Source: Streptomyces paludis
GTDB taxonomy: Bacteria; Actinomycetota; Actinomycetes; Streptomycetales; Streptomycetaceae
NCBI RefSeq assembly: GCF_003344965.1
Contig: NZ_CP031194.1
Coordinates: 1,674,001-1,738,000, forward strand
Direction of reading: 5' to 3'
DNA: 64,000 bases
Part shown: positions 17,067 to 25,893 of the stretch, piece after piece
Position numbering within the stretch: the first letter of the stretch is position 1
How the letters are laid out: every line of letters starts with the position of its first letter
Made by a program: the position numbers and the translations under genes
The notes under the pieces: model-generated
Databases searched by the model: none
What the model saw: only the letters and a program-made list of their open reading frames with translations
Told to the model about the DNA's origin: nothing

Positions 17067-18377
17067 ATGCGGCCACGTCCCGCCCAAACCCTGACCACCG
17101 GTAAGGGAACCGGCTCACGTCCGCGCATCGGCCTGCTCAGCGGCTACGTTCTCCGAGTGATCCGCCGGCAGGGCGGATACACCCAGGACGAGGCCGCCGA
17201 ACTCCTCTGCGCGTCCCCCGACACCATCGCCGGGTGGGAGACGGGACGACGTCCTCTGACCGCCATCTCCGTCGGGCAGATGCTCGCGTTACGCCACCGG
17301 CTCATGCGGCTGCGCACCCCAGCAGTTCTTCTCCAGTCACTGGAACGCGCCTTGGAAGCGGACGTCCTTCTCACCAACGCTCTGGACGAGGACGCGCCCA
17401 CCGCCGGTAGCCCCCTCGGCTCGGTGGTGATGCAGCGCGATCTCGCCGAGGTGCTCGTCTGGCCTCTCAACGGAGTGGCGCCGGGCCCCGTACGCGCACT
17501 TCCGGACCCTCCCCGTCCGCGACGGGGGCCCGCTCCGGCCGGCCCCGAGCTGACCGCGTCCGAACGGCGCACCTTCTTCGCTCGCATGCGGACCACTGCC
17601 GAGCAGGCACGCGGTCCGGGCCAGTTCCTTCTCCGCCGCCAAGCCCTGTATCTGTCCGGGTACGGCTCGGCGTCCGACACCGCGGAGTGGTTGACCCACC
17701 AGCAACGCACGGAGCCTTCGGACGGCTGGCTCACGGACTGGCTCACCGGCCGGTCCGTCGCCGCTGTCGCGGCCCGGCAGGGCGACCGTGACCGTATGAC
17801 CCACTTCATCAGCAGCGCGCTGCTGGACAACGACGCGGGCGAAGCCGCGAACCTGGCCTACTGGGCGTACTGGATCGGTGAGACCGCCGTCCCGCAGCTC
17901 TCGGACGACTTCATCGCCGACGGCTCCCTCGGCGCCTGGAGCGGGGAAAGGCTCCTCGCCCATCTCGTGCAGGGCATGACGCCCCACCACGGATACGTGG
18001 ACCTGAACATCCACAGCGTGTGGGCGCTCCTCCAGGTCCGTCCCGACCTCCTGCGCTCCGGAACGGCGGGCCGCGCCCCGCGCGATCGGCTCGATCGCTC
18101 GACTGGCTGCGTTCGGCGCTCGGCGAGAAGCCCTGACCGGCGGGGGGTCTCACCGCGGCCAGGCGTCGCCCCAGTCCGTGTCCCGGGCTTCGCGGTAGAG
18201 GGGGCCGTGGCGTTTGGTGATTGTTTCCCGGGTCAGGCCGTGTTTGTCGGTGCAGAGGTCCAGGAGGACCTGGCCCTTGCGGATCTGGGGCTTGCGTGTG
18301 ACGCGGGCGGGGGCTGGGGTGGGGGGGAAGCGTGCTGCGGCGATGTAGCTGAACTTCTCGTCCTCGTACGGCAGTGA
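17067..18377 (+). CDS. XRE-family helix-turn-helix regulator with uncertain C-terminus
   Basis: A protein of up to 436 residues. The HTH is [29 protein letters not shown] near residues 35-65 ([20 protein letters not shown]). The rest to about residue 335 is an Ala/Leu-rich helical region ending [17 protein letters not shown]. After about 18060 the reading turns Arg-rich, then runs 228 bases antisense to the methyltransferase gene, and no longer resembles the family. Other frames there give plausible short endings (for example [12 protein letters not shown] and stop at 18136), so a frameshift near 18060-18100 is suspected. The partner is probably the divergent anti-sigma-type ATPase. Confidence 0.7.
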   Translation: MRPRPAQTLTTGKGTGSRPRIGLLSGYVLRVIRRQGGYTQDEAAELLCASPDTIAGWETGRRPLTAISVGQMLALRHRLMRLRTPAVLLQSLERALEADVLLTNALDEDAPTAGSPLGSVVMQRDLAEVLVWPLNGVAPGPVRALPDPPRPRRGPAPAGPELTASERRTFFARMRTTAEQARGPGQFLLRRQALYLSGYGSASDTAEWLTHQQRTEPSDGWLTDWLTGRSVAAVAARQGDRDRMTHFISSALLDNDAGEAANLAYWAYWIGETAVPQLSDDFIADGSLGAWSGERLLAHLVQGMTPHHGYVDLNIHSVWALLQVRPDLLRSGTAGRAPRDRLDRSTGCVRRSARSPDRRGVSPRPGVAPVRVPGFAVEGAVAFGDCFPGQAVFVGAEVQEDLALADLGLACDAGGGWGGGEACCGDVAELLVLVRQ

Positions 18378-19226
18378 GCCGCCCTTGATCTGGCGGTGCA
18401 GGGAGGAGCGGCTGACCCGGGCCGCGAAGTGGCACCAGTCCGTGCCGGGCTCGATCGGGCAGGGGGCGGCGTGGGGGCAGGGGGCGGCGATGTGCAGGCC
18501 GGCGGCGATCAGGCGGTCCCGGGCCTCGATGACGCGCTGGTAGCCGTCGGGGGTGCCGGGTTCCACGATCACCACGGCGCGCGCGACGCGGGCGGCCTCG
18601 GTGACGAGTGCGTCGCGGTCGGGGGCGGTGAGTTCCTTCAGTACGTACGAGACGGTGACCAGGTCCGCGGCCGGCAGCTCCAGCGCCGCGCCGATCCTCG
18701 CCCGGCGCCAGTCGGCCGCGCGCAGGGCGGGGGCCGTGGCGGCGGCGGCCAGTTCGCGGCCCAGGGCGAGTGCGGGCTCGGCCCAGTCCAGGACGGTGGT
18801 GGTGCGGGGCGGTGCGCCGGTGGGAGCGTCACCCCACACCGCGTCCGCCGCCCATACCGCCGCCCCCGTACCGCCGCCCACGTCCAGGTGGCTGCCCGGG
18901 GTCCAGTCGGGCGCGGCGGTCGCGAGCGCCGTCAGGGCGGACCGTACGGCCTCGAAGGTCGCGGGCATCCGGTACGCGGCGTACGCGGCCACGTCGGAGC
19001 GGTCCCGGAGTACGGGCGCGTCCGTCGGGGTCGTCCCCCGGTAGTTGGCGATCAGCCGGTCGACGGCCTGCGTGGCCTGCTTGGGCGGCAGTCCGTCGAG
19101 CAGTCCGGCGAGCGCGGCCCGCAGGGCTTCCGGGGTGGAGAGGGTGGCGTTCACCGGCAAATCGTAGACGCGGAATGCCTCCTTCCACATCGGGGCCACC
19201 GGCACGGCTCCCCTCGGGTCCGCCAC
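18150..19226 (-). CDS. Small ribosomal subunit Rsm22-family methyltransferase-like protein
   Basis: A 358-residue protein of the Rsm22/METTL17 family. The SAM-binding motif is [16 protein letters not shown] near residue 112, followed by [15 protein letters not shown] and [12 protein letters not shown]. The C-terminal part has the Cys set [20 protein letters not shown] plus a later LDLC; related mitochondrial proteins bind an iron-sulphur cluster through such residues. The GTG start at 19226 is preceded by GAGGAAG. It acts with or on the small ribosomal subunit in relatives; direct methyl transfer is not proven for the family. Confidence 0.85.
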   Translation of the reverse strand: MADPRGAVPVAPMWKEAFRVYDLPVNATLSTPEALRAALAGLLDGLPPKQATQAVDRLIANYRGTTPTDAPVLRDRSDVAAYAAYRMPATFEAVRSALTALATAAPDWTPGSHLDVGGGTGAAVWAADAVWGDAPTGAPPRTTTVLDWAEPALALGRELAAAATAPALRAADWRRARIGAALELPAADLVTVSYVLKELTAPDRDALVTEAARVARAVVIVEPGTPDGYQRVIEARDRLIAAGLHIAAPCPHAAPCPIEPGTDWCHFAARVSRSSLHRQIKGGSLPYEDEKFSYIAAARFPPTPAPARVTRKPQIRKGQVLLDLCTDKHGLTRETITKRHGPLYREARDTDWGDAWPR

Positions 19227-19432
19227 CGTAACTTCCTCGGCGCCGCCGGCACGGCTCCACGATCAATCGCGTATACGGGCGGCTCCCGACCCCCAAGCGG
19301 GCGCCGTACCCGCGCGTACGGTCCGACTCCGGTCACCCCGCCCGGAGCACCCGGGATCGAACGGCCGGGCGGACACGCACAGTTGCTACGCTACGGCCCT
19401 CGGCTGTCCAGCAGCGCTCTCCCGGGGGGACC

Positions 19433-20761
19433 ATGAGACAGAGGGTCGTACGGATCACCCTGGTGGTCGGGGTGATCGTGCTGGCGCTGCTGCTCCTGCT
19501 GGCCACCTGCGGCGGCAAGGGTGCCACCAAGGCGAAGGCCGGGCCGCCCGTCCCGCAGGCGACCGGTGAGCGTGTGGTCCGCGCGCCCCGGCTCAGTGTG
19601 CCGGCCGCGTACGACACGTCGCGCGGCTGGGACATCCGGGACGTCTCCCCCGAGTACGCGGTCGCCGAGGCCACGAACCGGATCGCCTACCTCGAACGCG
19701 CCGGCACCGACCGGTTCCGGCTCCGTACGCTCAATCCGGCCACCGGCGAGCACGGCTGGGAGGGGCCGCCCGCGCGCCCGCTCTCCTCCGGCGACCGCTT
19801 CCCCCGGCTGCTGTCCGTCGCCAAGGACGGCCAGGAGTACTTCGTCACCTGGTCGTACGGAAAGCTCGACGCGCAGGGGCTGCGCGCCGCCGAGTCGCTC
19901 GTCTCCCTCGACGTGTACGACGCGGCCTCCGGCTCCGTGAAGCGTGTCGAGGTGCCCTGGACGGACGCGCCGGTGGTCAGCGCGGACGGTCCCGGCATCC
20001 TGATCAGCGACGGCAAGGCCACCAGCGCGGTCGTCGACCCGGAGACCGGGGATGTGGTCAAGGTCCCGCCGGGCGCGCTCGGCTACCCGAAGAAGTGCCC
20101 GGCCTGCCGCAAGCTGACCCAGGTACGGGCCATGACCGACAAGGGGCTGCTGGTCAACGGCGCGCGCGGGTTCTGGGTGCGCGGCGGCTGGTACAGCGGG
20201 AAGACCGCGCCGAAGGACGCCGACCCCGCGTCCGGGATCCCGGCCTCGGTCGCGGGCGGCTATGTCCTCGCCAAGTGGCAGAAGAAGAAGAGCGCGAAGG
20301 ACGTCCGTACCCACGAGCTGTGGGCGCTCCACGACGTCGCGACCGGCAAGGCCGTCACCCAGGTCCGCTGCCGCAAGCCGGTGATCAAGCCGGTCGACGA
20401 ACCGCGGCTCGTCACCTCCCCGGGCGGTCACTTCCTGATCGCCGGGCGGCTCGCCTTCGATATCGAAGAGAAGAAGGCGTACTGCTTCGAGGAGGAGGAC
20501 GGCACCGATCCGCTGATCCTGACGACCGTCTCGGACGACGGTACGGCGTACGGCGCGATCAGCGTCCGCGGCCCGGCGGACGCCCTCGCGGGCGGCGGCA
20601 CCCCGGTCCGGGTGGATATGACGAACGCGGCGCCCGCGCCGATGGCCGCCACGGTGCGGCTGCCCAGCGCGGAGACCATGAACGTCGGTCTCTTCCGCTG
20701 GACGGACGCCAAGGACAGGCCGCATCTGATCGGCTATCCGCACCGCTCCGAGGAGGAGTGA
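19433..20761 (+). CDS. Putative lipoprotein with beta-propeller-like repeats
   Basis: A 442-residue protein with an N-terminal membrane segment (ITLVVGVIVLALLLLLATC) ending in a lipobox-like LLATC. The rest is beta-rich, with repeated blocks of the type RLRTLNPATGEHGWEG, SLDVYDAASGSVKRVEV and ALHDVATGKAVTQV. This is the PQQ/WD-like blade pattern common in actinobacterial surface propellers. A CPACR motif sits near residue 222. No enzyme function is evident. It is convergent with the MFS gene and stands alone. Confidence 0.8.
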   Translation: MRQRVVRITLVVGVIVLALLLLLATCGGKGATKAKAGPPVPQATGERVVRAPRLSVPAAYDTSRGWDIRDVSPEYAVAEATNRIAYLERAGTDRFRLRTLNPATGEHGWEGPPARPLSSGDRFPRLLSVAKDGQEYFVTWSYGKLDAQGLRAAESLVSLDVYDAASGSVKRVEVPWTDAPVVSADGPGILISDGKATSAVVDPETGDVVKVPPGALGYPKKCPACRKLTQVRAMTDKGLLVNGARGFWVRGGWYSGKTAPKDADPASGIPASVAGGYVLAKWQKKKSAKDVRTHELWALHDVATGKAVTQVRCRKPVIKPVDEPRLVTSPGGHFLIAGRLAFDIEEKKAYCFEEEDGTDPLILTTVSDDGTAYGAISVRGPADALAGGGTPVRVDMTNAAPAPMAATVRLPSAETMNVGLFRWTDAKDRPHLIGYPHRSEEE

Positions 20762-20791
20762 CCCGGCGCGGCAGCCAACGGAGGAGGCGGG

Positions 20792-22222
20792 TCAGTCCTG
20801 CGCCGTCCGCTCCTTCATCGGCCGCCGCTGCTGCCACGGCCGTACGAGACCCACGAAGCACCCGAGCGCCCCGAGCGCGCTCACCAGCTGGACCACCGCC
20901 ATCGGCACCGCCGTCTCCTCCCCCGCGATCCCCACCAGCGGCGACGCCACGGCCCCGATCAGGAACGCCGCCGTACCGATCAGCGCGGACGCGGAACCGG
21001 CCGCGTGCGGGGTCCGCATCAGCGCCGACGCGTTGGTGTTGGGCATCGCGAGCCCCATCGCCGACATCAGCACGAACAGCCCGGCGGCGACCGGGAACAG
21101 CCCCACCTCGCCGAACACCCCGCTGGTCATCAGCAGCAGCGCCAGCGCGGCGAGCGCGATGACGACCAGCCCGAAGCCCAGCACCCGGTCCATCGCGACC
21201 CGGCCGACCAGGATCTTCCCGTTGATCTGGCCGACGGCGATCAGCCCGATGGAGTTGACGCCGAAGAGCAGGCTGAAGGTCTGCGGCGACGCTCCGTAGA
21301 TCTCCTGCACCACGAACGGCGACGCCGCGATGTACGCGAACAGCGCGGCGAAGGCGAGCCCGCCCGAGAGCATGTAGCCGGTGAAGACCCGGTCGGCGAC
21401 CAGTCCGCGCATGGTGCGCAGCGCATGGCCGACGCCCCCGCTGTGGCGCCGCTCCGGCGGCAGCGTCTCGTGCAGCCACTTCCAGACGACGAAGGTCAGC
21501 GCGATACCGACGACGGTGAGGACGACGAAGATGCCGCGCCAGTCGGTGAGCCGCAGCACCTGGCCGCCGATGACGGGCGCGATGACCGGTGCGACGCCGG
21601 AGATCAGCATCAGCGTGGAGAAGAAGCGGGCCATCTCCTCGCCGTCGTAGAGATCACGCACCACCGCGCGGGCGATGACGATACCGGCCGCGCCCGCGAG
21701 CCCCTGGAGCAGCCGGAACCCGATGAGGAGTTCGGTGGTGGGGGCCACGGCGCAGAGCGCGGTGGCGATGACGTAGACGAACATGCCGAGGAGCAGCGGC
21801 CTGCGCCGGCCCCACCGGTCGCTCATCGGTCCCACGACGATCTGGCCGAGCGCCATGCCGGCGAGACAGGCGGTGAGGGTGATCTGGACGGTCGCGGCCG
21901 GTGAGTTCAGCGAGCGGGTGACCTCGGGCAGCGCCGGGAGGTACATGTCCATGGAGAGCGGGGGGAGGGCGGTGAGCCCGCCCAGTACGAGGGTGACGAG
22001 CAGCCCGGCGCGGCGCGCGGCGGCGACGGGCGGTGATGCGGGCAGGGGGTGTGGAGTCCCCGAAGCCGGTGCGGTCTGCGGGGGCTGTGCGGTCTTCGTC
22101 GTGGTCGGGGGGTCTGCCGGACGGCTCTGTCCTGGCTCTATGTGTACTTCGCGGGTCCCGCGTCCTTCTGTGGTTCGGCCGCCGTCCGGCATCCATCGCT
22201 CCATGATTCGTTGTTGACGCAC
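20792..22222 (-). CDS. Bcr/CflA-type multidrug efflux MFS transporter
   Basis: A 476-residue (or 470 if the ATG at 22204 is used) 12-helix major facilitator. The drug-proton antiporter motif region reads LSMDMYLPALPEV in helix 1 and GPMSDRWGRRRPLL (motif A) between helices 2 and 3. The N-terminal 65 residues are hydrophilic and Pro/Thr-rich. Bcr/CflA pumps export bicyclomycin, chloramphenicol, sulphonamides or cysteine-pathway compounds in other bacteria; the substrate here is unknown. The start is uncertain between GTG 22222 and ATG 22204. It is divergent from the oxidoreductase gene. Confidence 0.88.
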   Translation of the reverse strand: MRQQRIMERWMPDGGRTTEGRGTREVHIEPGQSRPADPPTTTKTAQPPQTAPASGTPHPLPASPPVAAARRAGLLVTLVLGGLTALPPLSMDMYLPALPEVTRSLNSPAATVQITLTACLAGMALGQIVVGPMSDRWGRRRPLLLGMFVYVIATALCAVAPTTELLIGFRLLQGLAGAAGIVIARAVVRDLYDGEEMARFFSTLMLISGVAPVIAPVIGGQVLRLTDWRGIFVVLTVVGIALTFVVWKWLHETLPPERRHSGGVGHALRTMRGLVADRVFTGYMLSGGLAFAALFAYIAASPFVVQEIYGASPQTFSLLFGVNSIGLIAVGQINGKILVGRVAMDRVLGFGLVVIALAALALLLMTSGVFGEVGLFPVAAGLFVLMSAMGLAMPNTNASALMRTPHAAGSASALIGTAAFLIGAVASPLVGIAGEETAVPMAVVQLVSALGALGCFVGLVRPWQQRRPMKERTAQD

Positions 22223-22274
22223 CTATGCTCTCAGCTCAACCGGAGTCGTCGAGACCTATTAATGGGGCGCAGTC

Positions 22275-23354
22275 ATGACAGCGAGCGGAACGACGGGGCA
22301 GACAGCGCGCGGCATCGCACAGGACAGGCCCGTGCGCTGGGGCGTACTGGCGACGGGCGGCATCGCGGAGCGCTTCGCCGCCGACGTACGGGAGCTGCCG
22401 GACGCGGAGATCGTCGCGGTGGCCTCGCGCAGCGACGCGTCCGCGAAGGCGTTCGCGGACCGGTTCGGGATACCGCGCGCGTACGGGGAGTGGGCGGCGC
22501 TCGTCGCGGACGAGGAGGTCGACATCGTGTACGTGGCGACCCCGCACTCCGCGCACCGGGCCGCCGCCGGGCTCGCGCTGGCGGCGGGGAAGCCGGTGCT
22601 GTGCGAGAAGGCGTTCACGCTGAACGCGCGCGAGGCCGGGGAGCTGGTGTCGCTCGCGCGGGAGCGGGGGCTCTTCCTGATGGAGGCCATGTGGATGTAC
22701 TGCAACCCGGTCATCCGGCGGCTGGCGGAGCTGGTGCGGGACGGCGCGGTCGGCGAGGTCCGTACCGTACAGGCGGACTTCGGTCTCCAGGGGCCGTTCG
22801 CGCCGGATCACCGGCTGCGGGACCCGGCGCTGGGCGGTGGCGCGGTGCTGGACCTCGGCGTCTATCCGGTCTCGTTCGCCCAGCTGCTGCTGGGTGAGCC
22901 GGACCGGGTGCAGGCGGACGCGCTGCTGTCGCCCGAGGGCGTCGATCTGAACACCGGGATGCTGCTGGGCTGGGACACGGGGGCGACGGCGCTGCTGACG
23001 TGCTCGGTGACGGCGGGCACCGCGGCGACGGCGACGGTGACGGGCACGGCGGGCCGGATCGACGTACCGGGCGGCTTCTTCACCGCGGAGCGGTTCGTAC
23101 TGCACCGGGACGGCGCGGAGCCGGAGGAGTTCACGGCGGACGCGTCCTCGACGGGTGGCGGCGGTATGCACGGGCTCCAGTACGAGGCGGCCGAGGCGAT
23201 GCGCTGCCTCCGGGCCGGGGAGACGGAATCGCCGCTCGTCCCGCTGGAGGGGAGCCTCGCGGTGATGCGGACCCTGGACGCGGTACGGGACCGTATCGGC
23301 GTCAGGTATCCGGTGGACGCCCCGGTGGATGCCCCGGAGGACGCTTCTGCCTGA
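22275..23354 (+). CDS. Gfo/Idh/MocA-family oxidoreductase
   Basis: A 359-residue NAD(P)-dependent dehydrogenase. The Rossmann start is RWGVLATGGIAERFAADV, followed by VDIVYVATPHSAH and LCEKAFTLNAREAGEL, which corresponds to the EKP motif with Ala in place of Pro. The C-terminal substrate domain contains GGGAVLDLGVYPVSFA. Family members oxidise or epimerise sugars and inositols or reduce trans-dihydrodiols; the substrate cannot be assigned. The gene stands alone before the ECF sigma operon. Confidence 0.9.
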   Translation: MTASGTTGQTARGIAQDRPVRWGVLATGGIAERFAADVRELPDAEIVAVASRSDASAKAFADRFGIPRAYGEWAALVADEEVDIVYVATPHSAHRAAAGLALAAGKPVLCEKAFTLNAREAGELVSLARERGLFLMEAMWMYCNPVIRRLAELVRDGAVGEVRTVQADFGLQGPFAPDHRLRDPALGGGAVLDLGVYPVSFAQLLLGEPDRVQADALLSPEGVDLNTGMLLGWDTGATALLTCSVTAGTAATATVTGTAGRIDVPGGFFTAERFVLHRDGAEPEEFTADASSTGGGGMHGLQYEAAEAMRCLRAGETESPLVPLEGSLAVMRTLDAVRDRIGVRYPVDAPVDAPEDASA

Positions 23355-23426
23355 GACGGCCGCCCGTTCCGGAAAGTTTCTTCGGGACGGTGACAACCGC
23401 CCGCCGAAAGCGTCCGTCAATACGGC

Positions 23427-24014
23427 ATGAAGTCCTTCTCCAAGGCGGGCGGCGGTAACACCATCGCCTTCGACGAGTTCGCGCGCAGCCGGCAGGCGCA
23501 TCTGCGCCGTGCGGCGTATCTGCTGTGCGGCGACTGGCACTTGGCCGAGGACCTGGTCCAGACGTCGCTGGCGAAGCTGTACGCGGTCTGGCACCGCGTC
23601 CACATGGACTCGCCCGACGGTTACGCCCGCAGGGTGCTCTTCCGTACGTTCCTGGACGAGAACCGGCGCCGGCGGTGGTGGGACCGGCCGACCGCGCACG
23701 AGTACGACGTGGCGGCCCCCGCGCAGGACCCGGAGCTGCGCCTGACGCTGCTGGCCGCCCTGCGGCAGGTGCCGGACCGCAGCCGGGCGGTGCTGGTGCT
23801 CCGGTTCTGGGAGGACCAGAGCGTGGAGGAGACCGCGGCGGCGCTGGGATGCAGCGCCGGCACGGTGAAGAGCCAGACCTCCCGGGGGCTGGCCACGCTG
23901 CGCCGCGTCCTGGGCGACACCCCGCTGACGCCGTCCGGGAACGGGGCCTGGACCGGGGCCGGGACCGGTGCGGGCGGGCGCGCCGGAGTCAGCTATCCGA
24001 AGGCGGAGCGGTGA
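23427..24014 (+). CDS. SigE-family ECF RNA polymerase sigma factor
   Basis: A 195-residue ECF sigma factor of the actinobacterial SigE-type (sigma-70, short SigE family). Region 2 reads HLRRAAYLLCGDWHLAEDLVQ and TSLAKLYAVWHRV. Region 4 reads VLVLRFWEDQSVEETAAALG followed by CSAGTVKSQTSRGLATLR. The stop overlaps the next frame (GTGA), so it is co-translated with a membrane protein that may hold it. It probably drives the downstream lipoprotein and efflux genes, which is inferred from the operon layout. Confidence 0.92.
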   Translation: MKSFSKAGGGNTIAFDEFARSRQAHLRRAAYLLCGDWHLAEDLVQTSLAKLYAVWHRVHMDSPDGYARRVLFRTFLDENRRRRWWDRPTAHEYDVAAPAQDPELRLTLLAALRQVPDRSRAVLVLRFWEDQSVEETAAALGCSAGTVKSQTSRGLATLRRVLGDTPLTPSGNGAWTGAGTGAGGRAGVSYPKAER

Positions 24015-24016
24015 CC

Positions 24017-24814
24017 ATGATCAGCACATCGGGGAACGGCCACGGAAGCGCCGGCGACGACGGGTTCTCGCTCGCCGAGGCCCTCGGCGGACTGAGCCTC
24101 GGCGCCGAACCGCCGATGCCGGACCTGGTGCCGGGCGCGATCGAGCGCGGCGGGCGGATCCGCCGCAGGCGCCGTATCGGTACGGCGCTGGGTTCCGCCG
24201 CGGTCGTGGCGGCCTTGCTGACCGGCGGGTACGCGGTGCTCCTGCCGGTGCTCCCGGGCGCGGGGGGCACGACGGCGTCGCCCGCGGCCCCGGGGACCGG
24301 CCGGGAGCGCGCGGTCGTGTACCCGTCGCTGGAGGTGCTGCGGTCGGCCGTCCCGGCGGCGACCGGCACGGTCGAGGCGGCGGCGCCGGAGCGGCCGGTG
24401 CGGCCGGGGCGGTACTTCCTGCTGACCACGCCCAAGGGCATGAGGCAGGAGCTGTACGTGTCGATCACCCGGACCGCCACCGGCCCGAAGGCGCTCCGGG
24501 AGAAGTCCGGCGAGGGCGATGTGGCGTGTCCGGCCCGTACGGAGGACGCGTACGCCACCGGGTGGAACGGCCTGACGCGGCAGTGCCGTCTGGTGCCGTG
24601 GAAGACGGGCCCGGTGCTGCTCTACGCCGTCGCGACGGGACAGCCGACGGCGGCGGTGGGCGTCACCTACATGACCGCGGACGGCTGGACGGTGCAGGTG
24701 ATCGCGGGCTCTCTCGACGGCTCCCGCACCGGCTACTACGAGCCGCTGCCGGACGATCAGCTGATCTCGCTGGCCGTCGACCCGGCGCTCCTCACCGCCG
24801 TCAAGGACAACTGA
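24017..24814 (+). CDS. Membrane protein coupled to the ECF sigma factor (anti-sigma candidate)
   Basis: A 265-residue protein. A hydrophilic cytoplasmic part of about 55 residues ends in a basic RRRRRIG stretch, then one transmembrane helix (ALGSAAVVAALLTGGYAVLL), and an extracellular domain of about 185 residues with two Cys. This topology and the position straight after a SigE-type sigma gene fit a partner protein, but no zinc-binding HxxxCxxC anti-sigma motif is present. The ATG at 24017 has GGAG at the right distance; a GTG at 24011 overlapping the sigma stop is an alternative. Confidence 0.8.
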   Translation: MISTSGNGHGSAGDDGFSLAEALGGLSLGAEPPMPDLVPGAIERGGRIRRRRRIGTALGSAAVVAALLTGGYAVLLPVLPGAGGTTASPAAPGTGRERAVVYPSLEVLRSAVPAATGTVEAAAPERPVRPGRYFLLTTPKGMRQELYVSITRTATGPKALREKSGEGDVACPARTEDAYATGWNGLTRQCRLVPWKTGPVLLYAVATGQPTAAVGVTYMTADGWTVQVIAGSLDGSRTGYYEPLPDDQLISLAVDPALLTAVKDN

Positions 24815-24830
24815 CCACAAGCAGACACCA

Positions 24831-24866
24831 CGTCCGACACGTCCGACACGTCCGACACGTCCGACA
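24831..24866. repeat. Four tandem 9-bp repeats
   Basis: Four perfect copies of CGTCCGACA lie in the 83-base gap between the sigma partner gene and the lipoprotein gene. They are close enough to the next start (24898) to affect its leader. No known operator matches. Confidence 0.9.
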
Positions 24867-24897
24867 GCAAGCGATGACACACAAGCGAAGAGGTGGC

Positions 24898-25893
24898 ATG
24901 AGCATGCCCAAAAGTAGGTCCACAGACAGGCTCCGCACCGCCCTCATCACCACACTGGCGGCCGGCATGCTGCCGCTGCTGGCCGCGTGCGGCGGTTCGA
25001 GCGGCTCGACGGCGGATTCCGGCACCGGCTCCGGCACCGGCACCAACTCCGGCACCGGCTCAAAGGCGGACGGCGGTACGACGAAGACCGTCGACGGCGC
25101 CACCCAGCTCGGCGTCCCCGCCGACGCGGACGACTACACCAAGAAGCTCTACATCCAGGAGAACACCCTCGCGGCCTGCATGAAGAAGCTCGGCTTCACC
25201 TACACCCCGTACGTGGGAACGCCGGACAGCTCCGAGAACAGCGGCGCCGACGGGCAGGACTACGCGGCGGCGAAGAAGTCCCGGCAGAAGTACGGCTTCG
25301 GCACCTACGCGGCGAGCGTCTACCCCGAGGACCCGAGCGCCCCGGGCAGCAACGCGGGCGGAAAGCTGGGCGGCAAGGTCCTCGACCCGCCCAACAACGA
25401 CCAGGCAGGGTTCAGCCCGGCCCAGAAGGAGGCGTACGACACCGCGCTGAACGGGCCCCCCTCCGCGTCCAAGGAGAAGGAGCAGCTCGGCGGCTGCACC
25501 CTCGAAGCGCGCGTCGCCGCGTACGGTCCGCAGAAGAGCCGGGCGGAGGAGAAGAAGACCTGGGAGGCGCGCGAGGAGGAGAACCGCGCGAACGGACTGG
25601 AACTCAACGGCGACGCCGAACTCGTCCAGCTCGCCCAGAAGTACGCGACCTGCCTCAAGGCCGAGGGCATCCCCGTCTCCACCACCCAGCCGACCGGCAT
25701 GGCCGACATGGTGCGGCTGGGCATCAGCATGGCCCTGCCGGAGCACCGCCCCACCCTCACCAAGGAGGAGGCGCTGCCGCTGCTCACGAAGGAGATCACC
25801 CTCGCCCTGAAGGACCTGGAGTGCGGCAAGGACTTCCGGGCCGCGTACTTCCCCAAGGAGAAGGCCCACCCGTACTGGGGGGATGGCGCGTGA
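24898..25893 (+). CDS. Putative lipoprotein of the efflux operon
   Basis: A 331-residue secreted lipoprotein. The signal peptide ends LLAACGG, followed by a Gly/Ser/Thr linker of about 35 residues. The body is charged and helical with Cys residues in NTLAACMKKLGFTY, GGCTLEARV, KYATCLKAEGIP and KDLECGKDF. The repeated A-C-(M/L)-K arrangement suggests two related halves. The family is common in Streptomyces beside MacAB-like genes but has no established function that I can name. ATG 24898 follows GAAGAGG. The stop overlaps the GTG of the adaptor gene by four bases. Confidence 0.85.
   Translation: MSMPKSRSTDRLRTALITTLAAGMLPLLAACGGSSGSTADSGTGSGTGTNSGTGSKADGGTTKTVDGATQLGVPADADDYTKKLYIQENTLAACMKKLGFTYTPYVGTPDSSENSGADGQDYAAAKKSRQKYGFGTYAASVYPEDPSAPGSNAGGKLGGKVLDPPNNDQAGFSPAQKEAYDTALNGPPSASKEKEQLGGCTLEARVAAYGPQKSRAEEKKTWEAREEENRANGLELNGDAELVQLAQKYATCLKAEGIPVSTTQPTGMADMVRLGISMALPEHRPTLTKEEALPLLTKEITLALKDLECGKDFRAAYFPKEKAHPYWGDGA

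Noticed and set aside
24987..25890. Extension of the adaptor reading frame far upstream through the lipoprotein gene
   Set aside because: The upstream codons are Arg/Gly-rich and overlap an intact lipoprotein; the adaptor starts at the GTG that overlaps its stop (25890).
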